In this document: piece by piece, positions 53,701-63,480 of the stretch
How the letters are laid out: every line of letters starts with the position of its first letter
Position numbering within the stretch: the stretch's first letter is position 1
NCBI GenBank assembly: GCA_024734555.1
Contig: JANPWX010000028.1
Span: 3,543,522-3,607,521, forward strand
Direction of reading: 5' to 3'
DNA length: 64,000 nucleotides
From: Trochalopteron elliotii
Taxonomy: Eukaryota > Chordata > Aves > Passeriformes > Leiothrichidae
Notes under the pieces: generated by a model
The model's database searches: none
What the model was told of the DNA's origin: nothing
The model's input: the letters and a program-made list of their open reading frames with translations, nothing else
Translations under genes and position numbers: made by a program

Positions 53701-56700
53701 CAGAGTCTGATACATCAAGTAAAACAGTGTCTAAAATGTGGCAGACAAGAAGTGCTGGATTGAGTTACTGATTTTGGAGTACAGGCTCTTCACAGAAAAT
53801 CCTGCTCTTAGTCTCCTCTTTTTCTCCCCTGTGCTCTCCAAACCAGACTTAAATGTGCAGAACTGAACATCCAGCATAAACAGAACAGATGACTGGGGAT
53901 ACAAGCATCATAAGGTCACCCTAGGACATGAGTCTAAATTCATACCACCCAATTTATGCTACTGAGCATCTGGGTGGCTACTCTCAGCTAGGCATCCAGG
54001 GCCCGATTCCTTTCAAGATTCAGATCCCTAGATTTAAGCATCCACATGTAGGTGTCTGCAGGTGCACTGGGCATTTACATCTACCTTTTGTAGGACTTAA
54101 TTCAGTTGCCTGACACCTAAAACCATTTTCAGTGTTCTGCCTGGCCTACAGAGTGTGCAATTCCCCATAGGACCAGTGTCTGCCTGTCTTTTCTCCTGGG
54201 TCACCTAGACGTTTCCTTCCTGCTGCCTATCTCCTCATCTGTCTGTCTAGCTGCTCCTCAGTTCTAGTATTGACAGAGCCTTGAGCAGCTCAGACTTCTG
54301 AAGATAATGATAATTTACAAGAAGAACTGTGAGAATGTGTACAGACCACAACTCAAGGGAAAAAACTGTGATCAGGAAACATATATAAGCTTCAGTGAAA
54401 CACCTGGGAGTCAGAAGACGACAAGTCAGAAGCAACAAGGATCAGGGCATTCAGTGAACACCAGAGGCCCACTCTTCCCTTCATGACTTATGATTTCTGA
54501 TCAACGAAATCTCAATTGTCAGCTTAGTGGAAATGAAAAGCATCATAGTGCCTACCCTAGGAACTCATTAGTCCTGGCTATCTATTGCACACATTCAACA
54601 AATAACTGCTTTATGCCTTTAAATATCGTGCCTCATACTAGAAGTGTCCCTTGCTTACATGCATTAAGCTCACTTGAAGTCCACACACTGAGTGAGCATT
54701 ACCCAAACCATCCAAAACAGCCCTAGGAGACCCTGTGTATAGGCTAATGTCCATACAGTGAAACCTCAGTGCAGCCAAAGAAACCTGGGCAGATATTCTG
54801 CTAGATGTTGGCTGATCTTCCCTGATTAAAAAAGGAACTTAGAACATCTATGTAGATTTTGAATTTCAGGTACCTGAATCTCACCCAGCTACGGTGTCAG
54901 AGGCAGATTTACAGTGACAGGAAGTGATAGGGCCTCTTTTGGCCCTCCTTTATCAACCCTATTCTCCAGTCTCTAGATGCAGCCCCAGCACCATCCTGGT
55001 GCAACTGCCAAAAGGCAAAGGAAAAAGAGACAAATCCTGTGGCTACAACAAGATGGGGCAACACCACTCTCTTCTGGTTGGTCCACAAGAGGAGATGCGT
55101 CATCCCAGTCACATGGCTTCAGCCTGCTGTAGTCATGACATTCACCATACCTTCTCCAGGTCTGGGCTCAGTCTCATCCTGAACTCTGTCCCAAAGTGGT
55201 CCTGTTGTTCTGTGTGTATCTGCTTCCAGGTACTGTAAAGCAAAAAATTATAAAACGCTAAATGCTGATAATTTAAGTCACTTTGAAAGAAATCTATGCA
55301 GTAGGAATTTAAATAAGTCTTTATGCAAGGTCTTTGTTATCTAGCCATTACTAAATTCTTATGCCAGAAATCTGGCAATTTTCTAAAAATATGTTTTTAT
55401 TCCCTGCAGACAATAAAAAAGTGACTTTTAAAAGTGTTTTTCGATATACTTTTGTCATTTTCTAAATGAATAATCTTCTGTTATCTGTTATCTCATCTGA
55501 ACATACTGGCAATTATCTTGTTATATTACTGCTTTCTATAATTTAATATTCAATTTGATTTTTGGACCAAAGCCACTCTTTATATCTGAGAAATCAATTT
55601 TTTATGGTCACTATTACTGATTTTCTTTACAGCTTCTATCTGCAAGCCATTTTTTGATCAACTGAAGCACATACTGAGAGAGAAACTATCACCCAATAAT
55701 CTTTTTTTTTTCATTAACTTGTCTCTAAACTTCTTCCATTTTCTCTGTCAGAAACACTTCACTTTCTTCAAAGGTCTAATATCACAATTCTGTTTTTCTT
55801 TTTCCTCTCCCCTCCTTCCCACTCATAACTTGTAATTTGATCTGTGACAGCTGAAGAAAAAAAACAAGTCTCATTTTAGTAACTTTCTGTCATTCTGTGT
55901 TTCGCTAAGTAGTTAAGCAGAACTGAGATCCAAATACTTCCAAATTTGGAAAAAAATCAGATTCACATTCAAATTGTTCTGCATTATGTTATAGAGAAAT
56001 CCTTCAAAAATCCCCTGTAGCACAAGAGTGCAAGTCAACACACTTTTAGCAAGACCTTTATTTTTTCTTAACCAAAACAAAAAGGTAGTTATAGCGACTA
56101 AGGGAGAATGTACAAGGACTAATATTTCTGGGCACAGAAACACCTATCAGAAGGAAATCCAGGTTTCATAACCACTGTTAAATCTACAGCTGAGACCAAT
56201 GCTACTATCTCTTTGTATGCATTATTTGCTCTACTATCCTCATGAGAACCAAGTCACCCTCCAGCACCACCTGCTGAGAGTGCTTTGATCATGCTGTATA
56301 GAACATGACTTCAGCTTTTCTGTGGAGCCTTTTTAGTCTATTCTGAATGTTTTTCCCCAGAATATCAGCCCCTGATACTTGGGTTATTATAGACTTGGTT
56401 ACTGGCTTCTTCTGGGACACTTGTTTTCTGTGCTGCCACAACTCGCCTGATGGGAGAAGGATGAGTCACCAAGATTGCACTGGTGACCCATGGATGCTGT
56501 CAGAGGCAGCTCATCTTTTGTACAAAACAAAACTAAGAAGTTTCTTTCAAGACTTAGGCCCTAAGACAACAGTGACCCATAAGTCAAAGGTGCAGCCCTC
56601 CCCAACACACTGCAGCTGAGAGATTCACTTAATAGAGTAAGTCCATTGCAAGGCACAGAGTTTAAAACAAGAAAGTATTTGTTTTGCCTAGAAATCTCTT

Positions 56701-58272
56701 GATAGCACAGAAATGAAAGCAGAATGGTGGATTTTTCTAAGGTACAAACTAATGGTGTAAGGAAGTAATGACAGGAAAACAGCTCTCTCAACAGAAATAC
56801 AAGAAATATCAATGACTCAACAGTGCCATTTTCCCACAACAGGAGTTAAGATGGAACTAAAGGATAGCAGGACAAAATCCTCCAGTGTTCTTCAAAGAGA
56901 GAAGTTTGAAAGCGTGAATTTTGCAAGACACAATGTTTCTGAAAGTTAGATGCATCTACAGTGAGCTTCATGTCAGCTCATGTTTGAAATTCTACTACAT
57001 ATCTCTTTCTCATAGGTGAATTCCAAGCTGTCTGAAAACAGATATCAAGGTAATTATATCTATTTTTAACTGCAATGTCATTTACAGTCCTCTTACCAAA
57101 AGCTAAATTTGATGGGAATCTGCTTTGCTCTATGATCAACTGTTATTTCTTCTTGAGATTCTTTGAGACTAACTTTTTAATGTGCAATTATTACACATAT
57201 AAGAAATTTCAATTGCACTTTCAGGTCCACTGCATACACACTCTATTTCAGTCATTGTGTATAGAAACAATCATTTGTAGACAAAACAACCCCACATTAA
57301 AAGGCTTTTACTTGTATAGCATCCTTGAATTGTCTTAGAAAACGTAAATTAGATGAACTTTGAAGTCTCCCTCAATCAAGTTACAAGTTGAAAAAAGAAA
57401 AGAACTAGGAAAAAAAGAATGTATTTTGCTAGTTTTGCTCCAAGTTAATATTTTGGTTTGTTCTTATTTCCTATCCTCCTTTTCACCTTCAAATTCTAAA
57501 TTATTTGTTTGCCTCACCAGAGCCAAATTATTTTGATCCTTTAATTATCTGAATTATTTTTCTATGTTCCTTGTTTCTCTGCCAATCATTAATTCATCTT
57601 GTTGTGAACAGACTGCTAAAAGATTCAGGTTTTGCACAGCATGGCAATGAGGTATAATATGCTTAGCTTTTACATCCAAGAGTTTGAAGACTTCCTGGTT
57701 CATCATATGAGCCAACAAACATGTTTATCTAATGCTTTGCAAAAAGAATAATCTTGCTTTGTCTGTTGTCATTGTTTCCCTTTTGAGTATCACATTCACT
57801 TGAGTGCCACTGTCAAACTGACTTCTGTCAAAGCTAATCCATTCCTCAGTGATAGTATCTTGAAAAGAAACACTGCCTTTCTCTCTCATGGGGATAACAA
57901 TAAACCTAAGAGCTGATCTTCTTAGTGTAAACTGCCAAATCTGAGGAACTGCTCCTCAAACTTGACTAGCTGGGAACACCATATGTTTAAGTCATGTCCT
58001 GGCAGGTCTCTGCAGTTATAAGTAGTTTTCAGCTCTGTACGAGATATTTAACTCTCTCTTCTGCCCCAGTCATGGGTTTGACTTCTTTCCTTATATTGCC
58101 CTTTATCACTATTCTCAGTCTCTCACTGTCTTTTTTTGTTTTGGAAAATTCCCCAGTTTCTGTACTCCTTTCTCAGTGATTCCATTTCAGATATTCCTCC
58201 CTAGTCTCTAAGATCATGAGATGCACTGCCTACAGCAAATGCATGAGCTTTCTCTTCCACATGATTACCCCC
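50724..58272. other. Non-genic host DNA left of the provirus
   Basis: No gene recognised. The longest frame is 122 codons at 52,543-52,911 (plus), with no family motif. A 53,930-54,130 stretch has several TAGGTG/CACCTA-like and CAGGTGC-like words that hint at a very old diverged repeat. A GC-richer patch lies at 54,930-55,230. The host side of the provirus insertion ends at ATTACCCCC just before 58,273. Confidence 0.5.
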
Positions 58273-58323
58273 TGTGATGGTTTGAAAGCAAAACTAGTGA
58301 GAGGCTCCAAGTCAGAAATACAA

Positions 58324-58329
58324 TTTAAT
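58324..58329 (-). promoter_or_regulatory. Possible LTR polyadenylation signal ATTAAA
   Basis: A minus-strand ATTAAA hexamer sits about 50 bp before the LTR 3' end and about 175 bp after the TATA-like box, a plausible R-region position. No canonical AATAAA was seen in the same interval on that strand. Confidence 0.4.
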
Positions 58330-58500
58330 AGGAAAAGAAAAAAAAGAAATAAAATAAATGCAATAATACAAAAAACCCCTGACAGAGTCAGAATACAACC
58401 TGAGCAAGATGATGGAAGCAGCAATCCTGTAGAAAGGTCTGGTAGCTCTGATCCTCTGTAGATCCAGTGGGTAAGGTACCCCGTATTGTCCCAGATCCCA

Positions 58501-58510
58501 GATTATATGC
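58501..58510 (-). promoter_or_regulatory. Possible LTR TATA box
   Basis: Minus-strand GCATATAATC is the only clear TATA-like word in the central LTR. It is placed about 320 bp after the U3 start. Confidence 0.45.
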
Positions 58511-58602
58511 AGGTGAGAATGCTTGGCTCCTCCCCCTGGATGGAGCATCTCACAATGGAATAATGAGTCATACAGGGGGGTCCTTGATGGCCTATTAACG
58601 GG

Positions 58603-58627
58603 AGATAACTCCTGGTGGGAGTTATCT
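58603..58627. repeat. Perfect 10-bp hairpin in U3
   Basis: AGATAACTCC (58,603-58,612), loop TGGTG, GGAGTTATCT (58,618-58,627). The arms are exact complements, so it may be a binding dyad or a structured element in the LTR. Confidence 0.8.
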
Positions 58628-58644
58628 GTAAGTCATCAGCAGGC

Positions 58645-58725
58645 CATTAACAGAAAACACGTTATCAAAAGATCCATTAGCAGAGGACACCTTAACAAAA
58701 GACACCCTAACAGAAAGAGGGAGGG
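58645..58725 (-). repeat. Degenerate short tandem repeats in U3
   Basis: About four imperfect units of roughly 15-20 bp share a TTAACA(A/G)AA(A/G)(A/G)AC-like core on the plus strand. These are TTAACAGAAAAC, TTAGCAGAGGAC, TTAACAAAAGAC and CTAACAGAAAGA. U3 direct repeats of this kind often carry enhancer sites. No specific factor is proposed. Confidence 0.6.
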
Positions 58726-58830
58726 GAGAGCCTGGAAGAATGCTGCTTCAGCAATAGGTTTCCACAGTTCATGAAGATGGTGGTAGAATACTCCGTGCAC
58801 GTTCTACACCACAACCCAGGACATAATCCA

Positions 58831-58839
58831 CCCCTTATT
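58831..58839 (-). other. Polypurine tract
   Basis: Minus-strand AATAAGGGG immediately precedes the 3' LTR TG. This purine run is the plus-strand DNA primer in reverse transcription. It fixes the LTR boundary at 58,830. Confidence 0.85.
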
Positions 58840-58913
58840 CTATCACTATCTACATCATATCTAAATAAATACATTCTTACAGAGATATACATATATACAT
58901 AGAGAATGAAACT

Positions 58914-59825
58914 TCACACACTGTTTTCACTTAAAATTAGGTTTCCCTGTGGCACACAACGGGTTTTCTTATTTTTCTGCATTACTTACCAAGTGTATTC
59001 AGGTCTTTGAGCAAAGACAATCCCACGGGTGGGTTTGCCTTTGTTTGAAGTGGGATTAATTTAAACTGTCTTGCCTAAAATGCCCTTCATGTGTACCACA
59101 GGGACTTTGTCTCTATCTACCGTGTGTAAGGGTTTAGACTGGGCAGGACCAGCTTGATTGATAGACTCTCGGGTGTTGACCATCCAGGTGGCTTTGGCTA
59201 AGTTTATTTCTTAGTTTTTGAAGGTTTCTCTACCAAGTGCCTTCAGGGTAGTTTTTAGTAGTCTATTGCAGCGTTTAACTTTTTTGGCAGCTGGTGCGTG
59301 GTAAGGAATGTGATATATCTATTTAATGCCATGTTCTCTAGCTCAGGTGTTTATAAGGCTGTTTTTGAAATGGGTCTCATTGTCTGACTTAATTCTTTCA
59401 GGGGTGCCGTGTTTTTACAGGACTTGTTTTTCAAGGCCTAAAATGGTGTTCTGGGCAGTGGCATGGGGCACAGGGTATGTTTCTAGCTATCCAGTGGTGG
59501 CTTCTACTATGGTCAGCACGTAGCGCTTTCTTTGGCGGGTTTGGGGAAGGGTGATGTAGTCAATTTGCCAGGCTTTCCTATATCTGTACTTCAGCTATCG
59601 TTTACCATACCACAGAGGCTTTACTTGCTTGGCTTGTTTGATTGCAGCGCAGGTTTCACAGTTGTGGATGACTTGTGAGATGCTGTCTATAGTAAGGTCT
59701 ACTTCTTGGTCACGGGCCCATCGGTATGTTGCATCTCTTCCCTGATGACCAGAGGCATCATGGGCTCAACGAGCTAGAAACAATTCTTTCTTGTGCTGCC
59801 AGTCTAGATCTACTTGTGATATTTT
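58914..59825 (-). pseudogene. pol (IN): ERV integrase (degenerate)
   Basis: Same frame as the rest of pol. The zinc-binding HHCC module is intact: His codons at 59,760-59,762 and 59,745-59,747, and Cys-x2-Cys at 59,658-59,660 and 59,649-59,651. The first catalytic Asp is at 59,559-59,561. The second is at 59,382-59,384, in a Ser-Asp-Asn context. Exactly 35 residues further on, the expected Glu is Lys (AAA at 59,274-59,276), so the D,D-35-E triad is broken. Premature stops: TGA 59,766; TAG 59,595 and 59,487; TAA 59,415; TGA 59,343; TAG 59,319; TAA 59,211, 59,061 and 58,986 (plus-strand low coordinates). The likely genuine end is TGA at 58,914-58,916. No frameshift was seen across about 900 bp. 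Lys is abundant and Gly scarce, consistent with G-to-A change. Confidence 0.9.
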
Positions 59826-60497
59826 CATTTTGGCAGCTTTGTCTACCTGCTTATTGTTGTGATGCTCTTCATTAGCCTGGCTTTTGGGTACGTGTGCATC
59901 TACATGTCGAACTTTTATGGTCAGTTTCTTCACTCGGGCGGCGATGTCTTGCCAAATGTCAGCGGCCCAGATGGGTTTTCTTCTGCGTTGCCAGTTGGCC
60001 TTTTTCTAGCGAGTCAGCCATCTCCACAGAGCATTAGCTACCATTCATGAGTCAGTGTAGAGATAGAGCCTCGGCCACTTCTCTTGTTCAGCAATATCCA
60101 AAGCCAGCTGGACAGCTTTAAGCTCTGCAAGCTGACTCGATCCACTTTGTCCTTCGGTAGCTTGTGCAACTCGTCGTGTGGGGCTTCATACTGCAGCTTT
60201 TTATTTCTGGTTAGTGCCTACAATTTGGCAAGAGCCATCAGTGAAGAGAGCATGTCGTCTTTCAGCCTCTGGTAACTCATTATATGGTGGGGCTTCTTCG
60301 GCACGTGTTACTTGCTTTTTTTCTTCTTCAGACGACAATTTAAAAGTCTCACTTTCTGGCCAGTTTGTTATAACTTCTAGAATCTTAGGGCGATTTGGGT
60401 TTCCAATACGGGCGCGCTGTGTGATGAGGGCAATCCATTTGCTCCATGTGGTGTCAGTGGCGTGATGTGTGGAGGGAACCTTTCTTTTGAACATCTA
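59826..60497 (-). pseudogene. pol (RH): ERV RNase H domain (degenerate)
   Basis: RNase H removes the RNA strand during reverse transcription. The Phe-Thr-Asp-Gly-Ser motif places the first catalytic Asp at 60,237-60,239. The Glu of a Gln-Leu-Ala-Glu-Leu-Lys-Ala block is at 60,123-60,125, and the Asp of Tyr-Thr-Asp-Ser is at 60,051-60,053. A late His/Asn-rich block with a Val-Asp-Lys-Ala-Ala end lies near 59,840-59,880. Premature stops: TAG 60,495; TAA 60,201; TGA 60,186 and 60,045; TAG 60,006. The frame is otherwise continuous with RT and integrase. The assignment is firm from motif order, and the copy cannot make a full-length product. Confidence 0.9.
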
Positions 60498-61751
60498 CCC
60501 CAGCACTGGTAGTCGAGGTGCTAAAAGCAGTTGTGTTTCAGTGCCAATCACTTCTGAGGCTGCTTGAACTCTTTCGTAGGCGGCCAAGATCTCTTTCTCT
60601 GTGGGAGTGTAGTTGGCTTCGGAGCCTCTGTAACTTTGGCTCCAGAATTCTAATGGTTGGCTTCGAGTCTCCCCAGGCGCCTTCTGCCAGAGGCTCCAGG
60701 ACAGTCCATGGCTCCCGGCTGCAGAGTAGAGCACATTTTTCACGTCTGGTCTTGTCTTGACTGGGCTAAGGGCTACTGCATGAGCAATCTCATGCTTGAT
60801 CTGAACAAAGGCTTGTTGCTGTTCAGGGCCCCAGTGGAAATCATTCTTCTTGCGGGTAACCAGGTAGAGAGGGCTTACGATCTGGCTATACTCAGGGATG
60901 TGCATTCTCCAAAAGCTTATGGCACTTAGGAAAGCTTGCGTTTCCTTTTTGTTAGTAGGTGGAGACATGGCAGTGATTTTGTTGATGATCTTTGTGGGAA
61001 TTTGGCGACGTTTATCTTGCCACTTCACTCCCAGGAACTGGATTTCTTGAGCCGGTTTCTTAACTTTACTTTGTTTAATGGCAAAGCTAGCTTTTAGCAG
61101 AATTTGGATAATTTTCTTTCTTTTCTCGAAGACTTTTTTTGGGGTGTTCTCCCATACGATGATATCATCGATGTACTGCAGATGTTCTGGAGCCTCACCC
61201 TTCTCCAGTGCAGCCTGGATCAGTCCATGGCAGATGGTGGGGCTGTGTTTCTACTCCTGGGGCAATCGGTTTCAGGTGTACTGCACGCCCCTCCAGGTGA
61301 AAGCAAACTGGGGTCTGCACTCTGCTGCCAGAGGAATGGAGAAGAAGGCATTGGCAATATCAATGGTTGCATACCACTTTGTTGCTTTGGACTTCAGCTC
61401 GTACTGAAGCTCTAACATGTCTGGCACTGCAGCGCTCAGTGGTGGCGTGACTTTATTCAGACCACGGTAATCTACTGTCAGTCTTTATTCTCTACTGGAC
61501 TTACGCACAGGCCATATAGGGCTGTTGAAAGGTGAATGAGCTTTAGTGACTACTTCTTGGCTCTCTAGTTTACGGATTATTTCATGTATGGGAATCACAG
61601 AGTCTCTGTCAGTGCGGTATTGCCGACGGTGTACTGTTGCTGTGGCAATTGGTACCTGTTGTTCTTTGACTCTCAGCAGTCCTACAGCAGAGGGGTTATC
61701 TGAGAGACCAGGCAAAGTATTCAACTGTCTGATGTTTTTTTTCTCCACTGC
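60498..61751 (-). pseudogene. pol (RT): ERV reverse transcriptase (degenerate)
   Basis: RT copies the viral RNA into DNA. The N-terminal part has an Ile-Pro-Ile-His-Glu...Ser-Pro-Phe-Asn-Ser-Pro-Ile-Trp-Pro-Val block typical of retroviral RTs (within 61,485-61,748). Palm motif A (Ile-Asp-Ile-Ala-Asn-Ala-Phe-Phe) has its catalytic Asp at 61,359-61,361. The catalytic Tyr-Ile-Asp-Asp box is intact at 61,164-61,175. Downstream is the thumb/connection region, open from 61,028 to 60,498. Its Phe-Leu-Ser-Ala-Ile-Ser stretch has Ser (AGT 60,924; AGC 60,915) where retroviral RTs usually have a conserved Gly at the first site. Premature stops: TAA 61,485; TGA 61,272; TAG 61,251. No frameshift seen. Confidence 0.92.
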
Positions 61752-62108
61752 AGCTATCCCGAAAGCCCAACGATATCTTTTTGGGTCTTTGAAATATTCA
61801 TTCTTGAGATAGTTTATGCTGAGGATACATGGGGCCTCTGGGCCAGTTGCGATGGGGTGTTTTTGCTACTCATTCCTCGTTAAACTTACTTCAGCCTCTA
61901 ATATAGTCAGTATTTGGGACTCTCTTGTCACCCCAGAGATAGAAATGGCTTCTCTTCTTACATAACTTGATGGCATCATGGTACATTGGGCCCCAGTGTC
62001 AACCAACGCCGTATATTTTTGTGGGTCAGATGTGCTAGGCCATCGGATCCACACAGTCCAGTAGATCTGGTTGTCTCTTTCTTTTACCTGGTCAGAGGCA
62101 GGGCTCCC
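61752..62108 (-). pseudogene. pro: ERV aspartic protease (degenerate)
   Basis: The retropepsin active-site motif Asp-Thr-Gly-Ala lies at 61,989-62,000, preceded by Tyr-Thr-Ala-Leu-Val as in retroviral proteases, which cleave the Gag-Pol precursor. It is in the same frame as both gag and RT. The upstream boundary is the TAG at 62,109-62,111. A premature TAG lies at 61,866-61,868, just after the protease core. Beyond that stop the frame continues into a linker and then RT. No frameshift seen. Confidence 0.88.
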
Positions 62109-63244
62109 CTATTCCTGATCATGGCATACATTGTTCTTTCTCTGTAAATATGTTTCTGAGGTCCCTTCAAGAGGATCAGTCATATCATCATTCCTGTACC
62201 GTGTGGGGTTTTGTGCACGAGAAACCGGAGCGACATTGATTCTAGATGGGCTTCTTGTGGTAGATGTTTTTCGTTTTAGCTCACGTACCCGGGCTGCTAA
62301 GGAGGAGGTGGGTTTTCCATCCCACTTCTTCATGTTTTCTCTATGCTCTCGAAGGAAAGACCAGAGGTTACCTCGTGGTGTGTATCTTCTCTCCCTGGCT
62401 GGGGAGCGCCTGCTCCTAATGGCAGAGACTTTCGTTGGCTCTGGTGAGATGTGGTAAATTTTTTCCTTAAGTTCTTTTTTCAGTTTCTGATGGTCTTCTG
62501 CAATTAACTTCTGGACTTGCTCAGCTAGTCCTGTTTCCACAGACGAGACACGGGTACGAATTGGTGCAGTGACAGTGTTTTCGTAAATTCTTAGTTTATT
62601 TGTCAGGACACCCACCTTGTCCTCACCTTCTCTTCATTGCAGTGTTGCCAGGTAACGTGAGTACATCTCTGGTCCAAGCCGTGCAAATCTCAACCACATC
62701 CGTGATGTGCAATGGACGTTATCTGGGCTTTTAGGAAATTTCTTGTCTTCTGAAAAAATGATTTCCAGCACGGCCAATTCCCTCAGGCATCGGATACTTT
62801 GTTCTATTGTGCTCCATTTTCTTTGGTGTACTTGGAGGTCTTTTTTATAAAGGTATCTGTCTTTCACACTTGTTAGCAGTCGCTGCTAGAGACTGAGAGG
62901 TTCTTGGGTTTTTTCAATTCCCTGGTCAATGACCACATTCTGGGACAGCGATCTCAGTTGTCTGGCCTCAATTCTATCTAGAATGGTGTCATTGGCTGCA
63001 GCGTCCCAGATGCGGAGCAGCCAGGTCAGGATGGACTCGTTGGTCTGGCGGGTGAATTCTCTTCGCAGGTCACGCAGCTCACCCAGAGATAGAGAGCGGG
63101 TGATGATCTCTGTCTCCGTCTCTTCTACTGGGTGCGAAGGTCCTGCTGCATCCTCGTCAGTCACTGTGCGGACTGATTTGCTTTTTACTTTCTTCTTCTG
63201 AGTGGTGGCAACTGCTACTGGTTTAGGCTGTTCCAGTTCAGTGA

Positions 63245-63480
63245 CGGTTTGTGTGGAGATGGTGACAGCACCTTTGGTTCTTTTCTCTTCTGTGACAGAC
63301 TGCATAGATGGGGACACCGTTGCCTCACTTTTGGCTTCTTTTCTTTTTGTGATGGTTTGTGTAGATGTGGACACTGTTGTCTCACTTTTGGCTTTTTTTT
63401 CTTTTTGTGATGGTCTGTGTAGATGTGGACACTGTTGCCTTGCTTTTCATTTCTTCTACCTCTTCCTTAAGATGCTGTAT
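63245..63480 (-). repeat. 57-bp coding tandem repeat in gag
   Basis: The plus-strand word AGATG(T/G)GGACAC(T/C)GTTG recurs at 63,421, 63,363 and 63,306, spaced 58 and 57 bp. A shorter, diverged unit begins near 63,257. The unit encodes 19 residues (a Ser-Thr-Ser-Thr-Gln-Thr core followed by a Lys/Arg/Glu-rich linker). The 58-bp spacing marks the copy with one extra base. Confidence 0.85.
63393..63400 (-). other. Frameshift site: T8 homopolymer in gag repeat
   Basis: The repeat copy here has T8 between two C residues, where the sister copy at 63,336-63,342 has the 7-base TTCTTTT. The extra base shifts the minus-strand frame and separates the N-terminal hydrophobic part from the rest of gag. 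Confidence 0.8.

Larger units (their letters stand above)
58273..58830 (-). repeat. 3' LTR of the provirus (558 bp)
   Basis: On the plus strand it starts TGTGATGGTTTGAAAG and ends GGACATAATCCA, giving TG...CA termini. The left edge matches the 13 bases of the other LTR at 63,988-64,000. The right edge abuts the polypurine tract. On the minus strand U3 begins at 58,830, a TATA-like GCATATAATC lies at 58,501-58,510 and an ATTAAA polyadenylation variant at 58,324-58,329. The left host flank is ATTACCCCC. The matching target-site duplicate would lie beyond the right edge of the window. Confidence 0.9.

Noticed and set aside
58831..58913. Possible env gene
   Set aside because: Only about 75 bp separate the end of the integrase frame from the polypurine tract, so env is absent.
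58914..62108. Explaining the stops by a non-standard genetic code or stop readthrough
   Set aside because: All three stop codons are involved, catalytic and glycine positions are also altered, and the host is a vertebrate nuclear genome.
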